Below, in pieces: positions 1-10,775 of a stretch of DNA of 64,000 nucleotides. This DNA is from Pseudophaeomoniella oleicola (lineage: Eukaryota > Ascomycota > Eurotiomycetes > Phaeomoniellales > Phaeomoniellaceae): NCBI GenBank assembly GCA_003868215.1, contig QWDQ01000057.1, forward strand, positions 62,001-126,000. The letters run 5' to 3'. The notes beneath the pieces are model-generated. The model saw only the letters and a list, made by a program, of their open reading frames with translations, did no database searches and had not been told where the DNA came from. How positions within the stretch are numbered: position 1 is the stretch's first letter; every line of letters starts with the position of its first letter. Position numbers and translations under genes: made by a program.

Positions 1-1865
1 TGGATATATTCCGGAGTAGTCTGAACGAATGCACTGCCATTGCTAGGTGGAGTACCCTCGTTCGAAGGACTATACATCTTGAATAAACGATTTCGTCTAT
101 CGAGGTCGCGAAAGGCAGATGTTCCTGTTCGGATCAAATATCGGAGGAAGAGTGACCGCCAGTCAGGTAATTAGGGTTAGCGCATCTGCACCTGGTTCGT
201 TACTGTCGCAGAGAATTGTGCGCAAGGGCCACACTAATGAAGATGTTTCAACTTCGGTTATTGGATAGGACGTAGGATGACTACGAGTTGAAATTGTACG
301 TGACCTTGCGGTAGTGGGATGAACATACTAAGGCATCGGCGGATGATTTCTAAGAAACGGACAAAGCAGTTTAGGACCCTCATCTTAGATCAGGCAAATC
401 AACGCCAAGGAACCGACCTCGGCCAAAGGTATCAATCAATCACGTGCTTTTCAGCCTGCTTCTCCTCTCTTTGCAAGCAGGTAAATAATGTCTTTGGACA
501 CGTTAATGGCAATAGCAGTGTGCTCAAAGCTCCTTGAGATTGTCCATCTCCTCTAGTTATAACGACATGTCTCCTCCACACCAATTCGCCAGAGGCGTAA
601 TTACATGAAACAGCGAAACTGGCATGGGTCGAGGTCCTGCGAGGAATGTCGGATATCCTTCAGTGGTGTAGGGCCATATCATCATGCATAACCTCGTCTG
701 AATCCTGGATTCCGCCAAATAAACAGAATAGCCGGGTCACAAAGTCACAAACAAATAGGTCGTGCAACTAATGGTTGGTGCAACCTAGTCTGATCTGATC
801 TGATCTGATCTAATCTTGCAGTCAAATCGATGCTTACTAAGCACAGCCTCTACTATCATGTTCGTCCGCTTTTAATCCGAGCCATCAGAACTTTGACTTT
901 TGATGTCCCTTCTCTCGTCCTGGTATCATTGGTTGATCTGCTAATATTCAGACTTGGTCCATTCTTCAGATCTTTGTCCCGCGCTTAGCAGCTTGAGATC
1001 CGGAAAGCTGACGGCGGAGTTCTGAATGGATCCACGACAGTACAACGTTTAGTCCAGTTGCCTACCACTCGCATAGTAAGCATCATTTTACGACGCCTTA
1101 GTAAGACGAAGCATAACGCGGAGCATAACGCCCTTAATCTGACACGGAACAAGATCATGACAACATTCCAAGCCTCCTTCGTCCAGCCCTGCGTCCACTC
1201 CTTTCCACCCTGATGCTCCTGAGAAACTTTCTTGCTGCACCTTGTCCTCAGCAGGGATGACGCTACTGCCGTTTGATGACTCCCATTCCTTCAAAGTCCA
1301 TGCCAGGTTCGTATTCCGGAAAGGCTCATCACACAACAAAGAACTAATCCTTGAATTCTACATCTGGATTTACCGGGTTTTGTTATCTCCATAATGTCCG
1401 GTGTCAGTTATGGCTTTGAACCTCCGGAGACTTATAGCCTCATTACATCAATGACGGCAATATCACTGGCTGGAGATGGCTGATTTGACCTTTTTGGAAT
1501 AAATGGAGATACGACTGAGTCTGCTTACATATGTCCTCTTGTGAGACTTCGGGTCACTACGACTAGAGCTTTCTGACACGGTCCAATATCTGTCCGTCAG
1601 CGAAGGCATCCACTAATCTATGTTGACTACGTGATTGTTCTGGTTCTATGCCAACGTTATGTTCCTTTCGTAGAATCAAATCCTGAATTGCTGGGCATCT
1701 TACGCAAAACTTCCGACGTTGAACCAGCGCAGTCTCCTATAAGTACCTGTAATGTTTCCTGTGTTTCCTAATCATCTCAATTTCCTGTTTGGTTCAATTT
1801 CTTCGCACATTCAAGCTTGATCTTATCCTTCAGAGTCTTTGCTCACCTGCAATCCAATCGTCAGC
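1..1865. other. Left-edge gene-free stretch
   Basis: No open frame here resembles a known protein; those present are short (under about 100 codons), unspliced and without recognisable motifs. A short run of GATCT-type units lies near 791-817. The last few hundred bases probably hold the promoter and 5' leader of the MFS exporter that starts at 1866. A small or fast-evolving gene cannot be excluded by eye. Confidence 0.5.
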
Positions 1866-3788
1866 ATGGTTGAAGAAACACATAACGAGATGCAAAGCAT
1901 CCCAGCACCGCCTTCTTCTGATTTGCAGAAGGAAACACAGAGCGAACCTGATAATGATACTGCACCTTCCCGCTTATCAAACCAATCCAAGGAACGCGAG
2001 CAATACACCGAAGATGTTCCTGTGTCACGTCAGATTTCCCGGATCAACTCAGCCGATTACCCATCGTCCTGGAAACTGGTCATGATTGTGGTGGCACTGT
2101 GCCTGACAGTTTTCCTGGTCTCGCTTGACATGACAATTGTCTCAACTGCAATTCCTCATATAACAGATGACTTTCGTGAGTGTCTGTGCATAGCTGAACT
2201 CTTATCGACGCTAACAATTGCTAAGACTCTCTGAATGATGTGGGCTGGTATGGCTCTGCGTTTTTCTTGACAATGGCTTGGTAAGCTTCAAAACACAACC
2301 CTTCAGTAACACATGGCTGACAATGACTGTTCAGTTTTCAATCTTTCTGGGGAAAGCTTTACAAATTCGCTCCCTTGAAAATTACGCTCCTCGCTTCGAT
2401 CGCTGTTTTTGAGATTGGTAGCCTGATCTGTGCTGTGGCGCAGGACTCTACTACCCTGATTGTGGGGAGAGCCATAGCAGGAATGGGTGGAGCCGGAGCA
2501 TCCAGTGGTTGTTATACAGTGATCGGATTTGCTGCGCGTAAGTTTGTACCTCCCTAAAGGTCTAACCATCACTAACATATCATCAGCTCCCAGACAGCGA
2601 CCTCTGTATACCGGTATCATCGGGGCCGCATATGGTGTCGCCAGTGTCATTGGCCCATTGCTTGGTGGCGTCTTTACCGACAACCTCTCTTGGAGGTGGT
2701 GCTTTTACATCAACCTTCCGCTCGGGGGTGCATCTGTCGCTATCCTCGTACTCTTCTTTCAAACTCCTGCCGCTGCACGCCCTCAGAAAGTGGGACGCAT
2801 GGAATTTATTAAACATATTGACATACCCGGCACGGTTCTCCTCCTATGCGGCGTCGTCTGTTACCTCCTAGCTGTTCAGTGGGGTGGCACGACTAAGCCT
2901 TGGCATTCTGCAGATGTCATTGGTACCCTGGTTGGGTTCTGTGTACTCATCCTTCTCTTTATCGGTGTTGAGGTGTACTCGGGCGATTATGCGTTGATCC
3001 AAGGAAGACTACTCAAGGATCGTTCGATTGGCATGTTGTGTGCATTCGTTTTCTTCATCGCTGGCGGCTATTTCGGTAAGCTTATAAGAGAGAGAAAGTG
3101 GTCGGCTCGCTAACTCTCTCCAGGGCTATTATACTACTTACCTGTTTACTTCCAAGCTACTCGAGGCGCTTCGGCACAGCATTCGGGAATTGACACCCTG
3201 CCTCTAGTTCTCGGGTCAGCCATTTTCACGGTCCTCTCGGGAGGTATAATCAGTGCCACCGGCCATTACATCTTGCCCATCATCATCGGGTCCGCCATTG
3301 GCCTGATTTCCACTGCGCTTACCTACACCCTAGAGATCAACACCGGCACCGGTAAATGGTTGGGATATCAGATTCTCGCAGGTGCTGGTTTTGGATTCGT
3401 GTTCCAGGTTCCAATCATTGTCAACCAGGCTCTCGTCAGTCCATCCGATATCTCCTCCATCTCAGCAACCACGCTGTTCTTTATGACGATCGGAGGGGCC
3501 TTCTTCATCAGCGCGGCACAAGCCGGCTTCGCCAATAAGCTTCTCCAACGCATTCCGCACACAGCACCCGGTATCAATCCACAACTTGTCGCGTCTACTG
3601 GCGCCACGGAACTTCGCAAGGTCTTTGACGCGGATGAATTAGCAGGTATCTTGGTTGCGTATATGGAGGGTCTCAAGGTAGCCTTTGCTGTCGTGATTGC
3701 GACAGCTGCAATTGGGTTCATCCTAGCTTTTAGCCCGCGATGGCGAGACAATATCAAAGGCAAAGTAGGAACGGGGGCTGCAGTTTGA
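1866..3788 (+). CDS. MFS multidrug/toxin exporter, DHA2 (14-TM) family
   Basis: Five exons (1866-2175, 2226-2280, 2335-2537, 2587-3075, 3124-3788) join in frame to give 573 residues. Introns are 48-54 nt with GTGAGT, GTAAGC or GTAAGT donors. The start follows an in-frame upstream stretch that lacks a better ATG. The N-terminus (about 70 residues) is hydrophilic, then hydrophobic segments run to near the end. The first contains [14 protein letters not shown], the TM1 signature of fungal DHA2 pumps. [14 protein letters not shown] and [11 protein letters not shown] (about residues 105-185) are also typical of the TOXA/aflatoxin-pump group. The family exports drugs, fungal toxins and other small molecules at the plasma membrane by proton antiport. 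No biosynthetic core enzyme is nearby, so the substrate is unknown. The Zn2Cys6 regulator 1.8 kb downstream is a possible controller, by proximity only. Confidence 0.92.
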
Positions 3789-5623
3789 TAGCAGTCCCAT
3801 TCGTCGGGCCAAGAGCAAGTGGTTTGTAATGAGGTGGTTCTTTCATAGACTGTTGGCACTTCCGAAGTATGAGAGAACGTATCGAATAATTAGTCGCATT
3901 GAATTGGTCGTAATCGGCAGTCGCTCCCATGTGGTTGCCGATCGTTCTAAATGGAGCTCTGGCCCTTGTACTATGAATCTGTCCAAGAGGTTTGCGTTGT
4001 TGCATCTCGTTGCATTCTGCCGAACCTCGCTTATGCCAGGCAGAGCGGTATCACGACGCATGTCTCCGTGTTTCAAACACATGGAGGCTATTAAAAGTGG
4101 TCCCGATCTGTAGGGTGTACTTGCTATGGGAGATGGGTGCTTTTCTTACCCTTACCTACCTGAGGTACCTAGGTAGGGGTGGAGAGTCGATCGATGAAAG
4201 GATAGTTGATATCTTTTCTTCGCATTCCAACTTAACTTCCTGCTGGAGTGGTATTACCCGATTGGGAAATATGATGAATCGGACCAATCAAAAGTGCCGG
4301 GTGGTGACCTCGTATAGTAGCGTCGAACTAATTGATCCGAAGTGTGGATCTCACTCACGTACGTGTCCGCGTCTCCGTTACCCGGCAGACCATCGTGGCA
4401 TTCGTTCCTTTCCTCTCCTTCTCCTTCTCCTTCCCCTGCCTTGTCCTTGTCCTTTCTTTCACTATCGACATTTGTAGATAACCTCCCGAGCTCTAATGAC
4501 TCGACTACCACTTCGCCTATTTGCATTTGCATGTCCCAAGAGTCACACTACCTCACCAAAACCCGAGTCCATGACCATACTCCACCTCGTCGACCCAGGT
4601 TAGCAAGCATTTGCCCATGCAAGATCTGTCTCTCGGACTATGCTTCAAGTAAGCCGCGAGCATACAATTTCCCCTTTTGGGGTAACAGTGGTTCTATAGA
4701 GTTTAGTGATGGGTCAATATAGGTCATCACCCTCACACCATCTCCTCTTGGTCACCGCCAGGAGATCCGGAGGTATCCCGCCGTCCCTGCATGTCTGGAG
4801 AGGCGTGAACCACTTAGAAGACATGCCGACATCTTTTGCCACAAGTCGGCGGCGGTCAGGACATATATGAACGTGCCCACTGCCTGAGTCTACTGTAACG
4901 CTCAATTCCAGCAGATGACTATTCACAGGATCCCGGCTGAGATATCAGTACCAACCAAAACCACTACCCGCCTTCTTTCTCCAGAGAAAGCACGCCTCAT
5001 TCTAAGGCTGCTTGGAAATCAACTGGGAAGACTTTGGGCCGTGGGTTGTGGCCCCATCTCTAGTTCCGTAGGGCTGGAAACCTTGCTCGCTACGAAGAAT
5101 ACATTACATTCCCCGGAGGCTCAAATTGATTGGCTTTCGTACTTAGGACCATATACTTAACCCCGAATCTCCCAACTCGCCCACGCACACCCTTAGTCAC
5201 CAGAGAAAGGCAGTGGTTGCTGATATCGTCGATCGAGTGGACTCGTACAGTGCTGCACTACCATCAATTGCTGACTTGCAGCTTGTATGCGATTTTTGGG
5301 TTGTTCAACTTCGATCCCGCCACCCTGCGAGAGGGCCACATTTAGGCTTATTCATTCGTCTAAAACAGCGTGGCATGCGTCAGCGAATCTATCATGAAAC
5401 GACCCAGTTCGAAATGTATCCCTCTTCAGCTGCTTCTCTCCTGACATCTGTAATCTCTGAATAGGGTGTTACTACTCCGAGACGCTCCGCAGATCTATAT
5501 ATTACTCTTACATCTCTGCTAGCATTCCAGATCGTTGACCTTTTCCCCTGTCTTGTCCTACGAGTTGTCCCAACCCGTCCAGTCTCAAGCACGACCAAGA
5601 CAACTGTGTCACTGTTCCCCAAG
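3789..5623. other. Intergenic region between MFS exporter and Zn2Cys6 regulator
   Basis: No supported gene in about 1.8 kb. It contains a CCTAGGTA-type palindromic patch at about 4154-4176 and a pyrimidine-rich CTT/CCT stretch near 4405-4460. Open frames of 60-160 codons on both strands lack family resemblance and overlap one another. The 3' half probably serves as promoter and leader of the transcription factor. Confidence 0.5.
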
Positions 5624-7984
5624 ATGCACTCCTTAGCAGAAGACTTGGAACAGCAGGGTCACGTCCCAATGCTACAGGGGTTCTTGGACGTGACTGTCCA
5701 ACCTCCCGGTCAGAGCGCTGACTCCTTACTGTCATCAGCAGAACTGGACGTTCCAGCCCTACCTAGGCAATCACACCCATCGAGCCGTGCATTCCTACAA
5801 CCCACCCCGAACCATGATCAAAGACAGGAATCTCCCGAGTCAAATGGCGACAAGTTGCGAATGCAACGTCGGAGGCATCCCAAAGTCCGCACAGGGTGTG
5901 TGGTATGCAAGAAGCGGAGAATCAAGTGCGATGAAACCAAACCGAAATGTCTACGATGTACTAGATCTGGGTGGGATTGTGAAGGCTACAATCTTCCCAA
6001 GACTTGGCTCTTCGAGCCAGGTAAGCCTGCCTCGCAGCCGCAGCAGGACGAATCAGACCATCAGAGTGCATCGGGAACCTCTGAATCTGGCAGTCCAGTG
6101 GACTGGCAAGGACTATCCAATCAGCTTAGCAACACAGAAGATGCGATCCGTCGCTCAATGTTCTCTCTAGCATCCTTTCACGAAATCGTCTTGAGCGTCG
6201 TTGGTCAATCCACTCTTGATCTAGGAGCGCATGCTTCAGTCCGAAACGCTGCTTTGGAGCAGTGCGCTGCGGCTATAGACATTCTTACATCCACATCTTA
6301 CCCTCACAAGGATGCCATCCTCCGCGCCTGTTCACGTCTAATCTCTTTCGAGAGATTTCACACAAACTACGACCCGGCAATCGCACGGTTTTGCCATGCC
6401 ACCGTAGCTCCACGTCATGACAGCAAGACTCTGATGGATGATCGACTTGCCATGGAGCTACTTGAGACAGCATACGACGAATCCGATACTCATCTAAACT
6501 CGACATCAAGTTCAGTGGCTCCAATACCGTCTTTGCAAACGTTTTCGACAATACAAGAGGCGGACTGGCTACTGCGGCGTACCTTCAAACGTATCACTAC
6601 TCTCATATTGAGCGATCGTGTCACCAAACAACGCATACTATCTCTCCAGGACTACCTATCCAACTGGCTCGCGAAATTCGACGAGGTTTGCCTCCTGCAC
6701 TACTACGATGTCCATCTACATCGCATGGGCTTAATCTCACGAACCAAGTACCTCCTCACGAAAATCATCATTGGCACAGCCACGGAGGATACGGAGTCGG
6801 TTTACGATAATTTTATACCTGAATATGAAGCCATGGTCAACATATGCTGGATCATCTACAATTGCGACAAAAAGGCGCCGATGGACACTCAGGTTCATTC
6901 GGCATTGCTTTTCGTTGCAGCTACATGTCGTCAGCCTTCTATCCGTCTCAGCGCAATGGAGTTGCTTGGCTCCTTTCTTCAAGTTGCTAGCATTGGCCTG
7001 CCAACCGGGGCGACGGGGTATATAGTTTGCGAAAGCATCATATGCATGGAAGCGCGTTCTTGTCCTGGTCCGATCCACAACGCCAGCGACATCCCAGAGA
7101 TGTGCCGAATCCGTGTTGCGAAGACGACGGAATTTCTTGAAAGCGGAAAGATCATGTTGCGGTACTCACACCATCCGTACAGCGAGAATGGCCTTCTCGA
7201 ATGTGAAGAGTTGCACTCTCCGGTCTTTACAGGCAATCACACGCAATCTACCGAGTACGATTCCATTTCGATGGAGCTCGATGGCCCAAGTGCTCTAACA
7301 GATCCTAGGTATCCGTCCACATCCGGAGAAGACTTCGACAGCATGGCCACTCTGATGGACTCAACGGTCACTTATCCCGTAAATGACGGGGGCATTTCAA
7401 CAACCGACGCCGCCAACATCGCGACCAATCCTTTCACTTTCCCCTTATTCATCCAGCCAGAAATGGACTCGACTCAACTCGAAAACATTCACGCTTTGTC
7501 CTCTTCCGCCGCAACAATCGATACGCGGTCGCCAGCTCTAGCTCCACCAGTGACCACCTCTCCCTCCTCTTCCCTCTCCGCCACCACCACCACCAGCCCC
7601 CGTCCAGCATCAACTCGCACAGACACCACCACCAACCACCGCACCATCCTCTCCCGAACCACTTCCAGCAGCAGCAGCAGCAGCGCCGCCAGAAACAAGA
7701 TTTCCACGCCGCGCATCGCTCAAGGTTCGAGAGCGAACACCCGTTCAAGAACGACCGCGATGTCGACGCCACATGACAACGCAGCCGGCAAGACAGCAGT
7801 CATGACTACGAGTACGACATCATCACCACGTCCACCGTCATCATCTCGCTCTTCTCCCTCTCCCTCGTCTTCGTCCTCTTCTTCTTCTTCCTCGTCTCCT
7901 CCTCCCCCTCCATCATCATCATCAACATCAGACATCCGAAAAGCTCCGAGATCGAGAACGATACTTCCATTCCCGTTCGGCTAA
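5624..7984 (+). CDS. Zn(II)2Cys6 binuclear-cluster transcription factor
   Basis: A single open frame of 786 residues from the first in-frame ATG. The zinc cluster lies at residues 92-119 with Cys92, 95, 102, 109, 112 and 119 (C-x2-C-x6-C-x6-C-x2-C-x6-C), preceded by basic MQRRRHPKVRTG. Such clusters bind CGG-type half sites in nuclear DNA. The middle (about 160-480) is helical and resembles the regulatory domain of fungal C6 factors (PEYEAMVNICWIIY region). The C-terminal 200 residues are extremely Ser/Thr/Pro-rich with a Ser homopolymer encoded by TCN repeats. A GTAAGC at about 6020 just after the cluster resembles a donor, but the frame stays open and sensible through it, so I keep it as coding. 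Its targets are unknown; the efflux pump upstream is one candidate. Confidence 0.88.
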   Translation: MHSLAEDLEQQGHVPMLQGFLDVTVQPPGQSADSLLSSAELDVPALPRQSHPSSRAFLQPTPNHDQRQESPESNGDKLRMQRRRHPKVRTGCVVCKKRRIKCDETKPKCLRCTRSGWDCEGYNLPKTWLFEPGKPASQPQQDESDHQSASGTSESGSPVDWQGLSNQLSNTEDAIRRSMFSLASFHEIVLSVVGQSTLDLGAHASVRNAALEQCAAAIDILTSTSYPHKDAILRACSRLISFERFHTNYDPAIARFCHATVAPRHDSKTLMDDRLAMELLETAYDESDTHLNSTSSSVAPIPSLQTFSTIQEADWLLRRTFKRITTLILSDRVTKQRILSLQDYLSNWLAKFDEVCLLHYYDVHLHRMGLISRTKYLLTKIIIGTATEDTESVYDNFIPEYEAMVNICWIIYNCDKKAPMDTQVHSALLFVAATCRQPSIRLSAMELLGSFLQVASIGLPTGATGYIVCESIICMEARSCPGPIHNASDIPEMCRIRVAKTTEFLESGKIMLRYSHHPYSENGLLECEELHSPVFTGNHTQSTEYDSISMELDGPSALTDPRYPSTSGEDFDSMATLMDSTVTYPVNDGGISTTDAANIATNPFTFPLFIQPEMDSTQLENIHALSSSAATIDTRSPALAPPVTTSPSSSLSATTTTSPRPASTRTDTTTNHRTILSRTTSSSSSSSAARNKISTPRIAQGSRANTRSRTTAMSTPHDNAAGKTAVMTTSTTSSPRPPSSSRSSPSPSSSSSSSSSSSPPPPPSSSSTSDIRKAPRSRTILPFPFG

Positions 7985-8270
7985 ATCAGTACTCTTCTTG
8001 GGGAGTAATTAGTGGAAACGTTTTATATATAAACATTTATATATACATATATAGGTATATAAACAGTAATACTTAGGTACCTACTTACTTGTGGCTATTT
8101 TTCATCTTTTCCAAACAGAAATGAAAATTAATTTTTTGAAGTTGAAATTAATGAATATTATTCTCCCTTTTTTCAAAAGAAAGAAAGAGAAGATATGGAA
8201 ATGCTTCTTCGGCGGTCTTGTCATCAAAGGAAAAGGAAAAGAAAGGATCATAACAGGATGGATTTAAAAT

Positions 8271-8294
8271 CCAGATCCAGATCCAGATCCAGAT
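8271..8294. repeat. Tandem hexamer (CCAGAT)4
   Basis: Four perfect head-to-tail copies of CCAGAT, followed by an AT dinucleotide run. Intergenic, in the 3' flank shared by two convergent genes. Confidence 0.95.
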
Positions 8295-8755
8295 ATATAT
8301 ATAGGTATCTACATTACTAGGCATAATTACTCATTTTGCATTTCATCTTCTGCAATGATTTTATTTCGTTTCATTGCATTGATGGTATGTATGTATATAC
8401 CTCAGTATAACATTGGAGAAAAGGAAAAGAGAAAACGCGTTGCTGGGCCAGCTGCCAGTTGGATACCTACCTTAGGTACCTTACCTATACACACGCATAC
8501 GTACATCCAGGAGTGTTCCGCAAGAAAACAAATCCAAAAATGGATTTAAATACAAAAAGTACTTATTATACATACGCAATTACATCCCGACATCCAAACC
8601 CCCCCACGCGCCACAGATCGTTCGTTGGGTTATGTTATGCTCATGGCCATGATCATGATCCATGTACAGCTTTTCTCTTGTGTGTATATATATCGTTTAG
8701 GTCATGTTTCTCGTCATGTGGACATCATCGTCGCTCACTTGCTGCTGCTACTGCT

Positions 8756-8816
8756 CCTTCTTCTTCTTCTTCTTCTTCTTCTTCTTCTTCTTCTTCTTCT
8801 TCTTCTTGTTGTTGTT
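8756..8816. repeat. (CTT)n microsatellite passing into (GTT)3
   Basis: About 17 uninterrupted CTT triplets followed by three GTT triplets. It lies some 60 bp beyond the stop codon of the minus-strand gene that ends at 8874, so it probably falls in that gene's 3' UTR. Confidence 0.95.
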
Positions 8817-8840
8817 ATGATTTATGGTCACGTTTTGATC

Positions 8841-8864
8841 GAGTTTGCGTTTGCGTTTGCGTTT
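8841..8864. repeat. Tandem hexamer GTTTGC, about four copies
   Basis: Short hexamer array immediately downstream of the stop codon of the gene ending at 8874. Confidence 0.85.
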
Positions 8865-8873
8865 GTGGCCACC

Positions 8874-10775
8874 TCAGAAACAATCATCCGGCCATTGCCA
8901 CTCTGAGCTCGGTCTTGCGAGCGGACTCATACCTCTCACGTCGACAGCGTCCTGATGTTTTGAAGTCTGTTGTTTCCTTTCGGCGAAACTTGGGCCAAGG
9001 TGGTGGTTCTTCTGCTGGTAGACATTCTCTTTACCGTGAAGGCTACCATCAGCATCATGGTTGCCCTTTTTGGTCCCGCTGCTGGTCCGACTGCTGATAC
9101 TCCCATCACCTTTACTGTTCACACCAGTGTTGACGAGACTTGCTTGACTAATGGAGGCGGGAATTGCAGGTACTGGTGGAACATCTTCGATTTCCCAATC
9201 TTTTCCAGGCACGATACCCATGCCTTTGCCCGGAACCAATCTTACAGCATCGTCTGCATTCTGGTCTTCCTCACCTCCACTGCCGATACTACCAGGGTCC
9301 ATACTGCTGAGGTTGAGAGACGATAATGATTCAAACCTTTTCCTCTGGCGTTGTTCATCTGCTAAGAGAGCACGGAGGTGCGCGTTTTCCTTTTCCAGAT
9401 CTCGACGGGAGGGTCGCTTACGAAGTGTCGCCAGACTAGATCTGGAACGGAGGGAGGCACTTGATGGCTTTGGTTTGGGAATAGGTGGGGCCGGGATTGT
9501 TGACTCTGGAGAGCGTATTGTCGTTTGTGAGGTATTTAGATTCTGGATTGATGTGAGTGGCTTGGAGAAGTGAGGTATGCTGCTCTCATGGCCTCGTTGC
9601 TTCTTGAACCCGAATTGTTCGGCGTACGCAATTTCAGCTTTGCGCTTACGCTCATCCAGTATTGACTTCAAGGGATCTTGTTCCTCACTCTGATCTGCCG
9701 ACTTGTTTGTCTTTGCGCCAAAGAACCTGAACACCCCTGACAGATTCTGGATGCTGAACGACGAGATGCTCGACCGTAGGCTTAAGCCATGGCCCTTGGA
9801 TTTCTTGTGATTGAGAGATTGATCTGTCGCCTGGTTGGTATCAACTCCATTGGTGTCGACGGTGCTCGTACTTGCGTTGACCTGATATCTTTTGGCTGCC
9901 TTCGAAGGTTCCACATTCGAGGGCGTGGTTGCAGTTTTGAGCAAGGAGAATGACTGTGGTCTGTTCTCTTTTTGCGAGGTCGGCCTCTTCGCCTTTGGGG
10001 TGGCTTCGGCATCACCATCGTTGCTGTCTTCGTTCACCTCGCTGTTGTATTCTCTTTCCGTAGACCAGCTGGAAGCAACACCCTGTGATCGGTCGTTCAT
10101 GCTTCCTTCCAGAAATTTCGACCTTCGCGGCGTACATTGTACCGGTTCGTCTTCTTCAGACGTAGATTCATCGGTAGAAACGTCAGCCGCTTCAGCTGAG
10201 CTCGTTGCCTCTGACGGGGTCGAAGAATGTCGAATCTCAGGATCCGACGTCATCTCCGGCTGAAGAGCTTCGGCGGCAGGAAACATTGTCGTAAACGATG
10301 GTAGAGGTCTGTGTTCGCCATCTTTTTGACCGCGAGATGTTTTGGGACGAGAGATTTCAGGCTCTGAAACCGGTGGAGCTGCATGACATTTCTTGCGGTC
10401 TTCAGGAATGCATATTTCAAAATTCCCATCCATGTGCCGGTCTCTTTTGTTGGAACGATTGGAATGCAATTGACTATTTATAGATCCGGATTCCACTGGG
10501 TCGAGCATGGTCTTCGCATATGCATTCTCGACTAGAGGCTTGCGCCGCTTAGCATGGGCCGGGCTTGGAGATACATTCCATTTCGTGGTAGTGCTTGCAT
10601 AGTTCTCGATATCTTCGGGACGCATTGGCTGCCGTGGCCTCTTTCTCAATGTACTTGGTCTCGACTGTGCTTGACGTACTTCCTGTAAGGCTGATCGAGT
10701 GACGATCGTCCGGCTTGATTGTTGGTGGTTGAGCATATTGCGAACTACTTCTGTCAGCTCTTCGTGAGTCGCCAT
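8874..10775 (-). CDS. Uncharacterised Ser/Lys-rich protein, probably nuclear
   Basis: A 633-residue open frame without introns. The ATG at 10775 sits in a good context (ACC before ATGGC). I do not recognise the family. The N-terminal 100 residues are basic with RKRPRQ and KRRK stretches that could act as nuclear localisation signals. The middle is disordered and rich in Ser, Glu and Asp. Around residues 440-480 there is SLATLRKRPSRRDLEKEN followed by a short leucine-containing helix (HLRALLADEQRQRKRF), a possible coiled coil. The C-terminus ends PSSEWQWPDDCF, a short aromatic/acidic tail that could be a docking peptide. The composition suggests a cell-cycle or chromatin-linked regulatory protein, but that is inference only. 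Confidence 0.7.
   Translation of the reverse strand: MATHEELTEVVRNMLNHQQSSRTIVTRSALQEVRQAQSRPSTLRKRPRQPMRPEDIENYASTTTKWNVSPSPAHAKRRKPLVENAYAKTMLDPVESGSINSQLHSNRSNKRDRHMDGNFEICIPEDRKKCHAAPPVSEPEISRPKTSRGQKDGEHRPLPSFTTMFPAAEALQPEMTSDPEIRHSSTPSEATSSAEAADVSTDESTSEEDEPVQCTPRRSKFLEGSMNDRSQGVASSWSTEREYNSEVNEDSNDGDAEATPKAKRPTSQKENRPQSFSLLKTATTPSNVEPSKAAKRYQVNASTSTVDTNGVDTNQATDQSLNHKKSKGHGLSLRSSISSFSIQNLSGVFRFFGAKTNKSADQSEEQDPLKSILDERKRKAEIAYAEQFGFKKQRGHESSIPHFSKPLTSIQNLNTSQTTIRSPESTIPAPPIPKPKPSSASLRSRSSLATLRKRPSRRDLEKENAHLRALLADEQRQRKRFESLSSLNLSSMDPGSIGSGGEEDQNADDAVRLVPGKGMGIVPGKDWEIEDVPPVPAIPASISQASLVNTGVNSKGDGSISSRTSSGTKKGNHDADGSLHGKENVYQQKNHHLGPSFAERKQQTSKHQDAVDVRGMSPLARPSSEWQWPDDCF

Larger units (their letters stand above)
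7985..8873. other. Convergent 3' intergenic region with simple repeats
   Basis: AT-rich space between two convergent genes, with TATATA runs, two GGTACC/CCTAGG-type palindromic patches (about 8072-8085 and 8462-8486) and several microsatellites listed separately. No gene is supported. Confidence 0.6.

Noticed and set aside
6018-6024. GTAAGC within the Zn2Cys6 factor as an intron donor
   Set aside because: The reading frame stays open and plausible through it, and no matching acceptor improves the protein.
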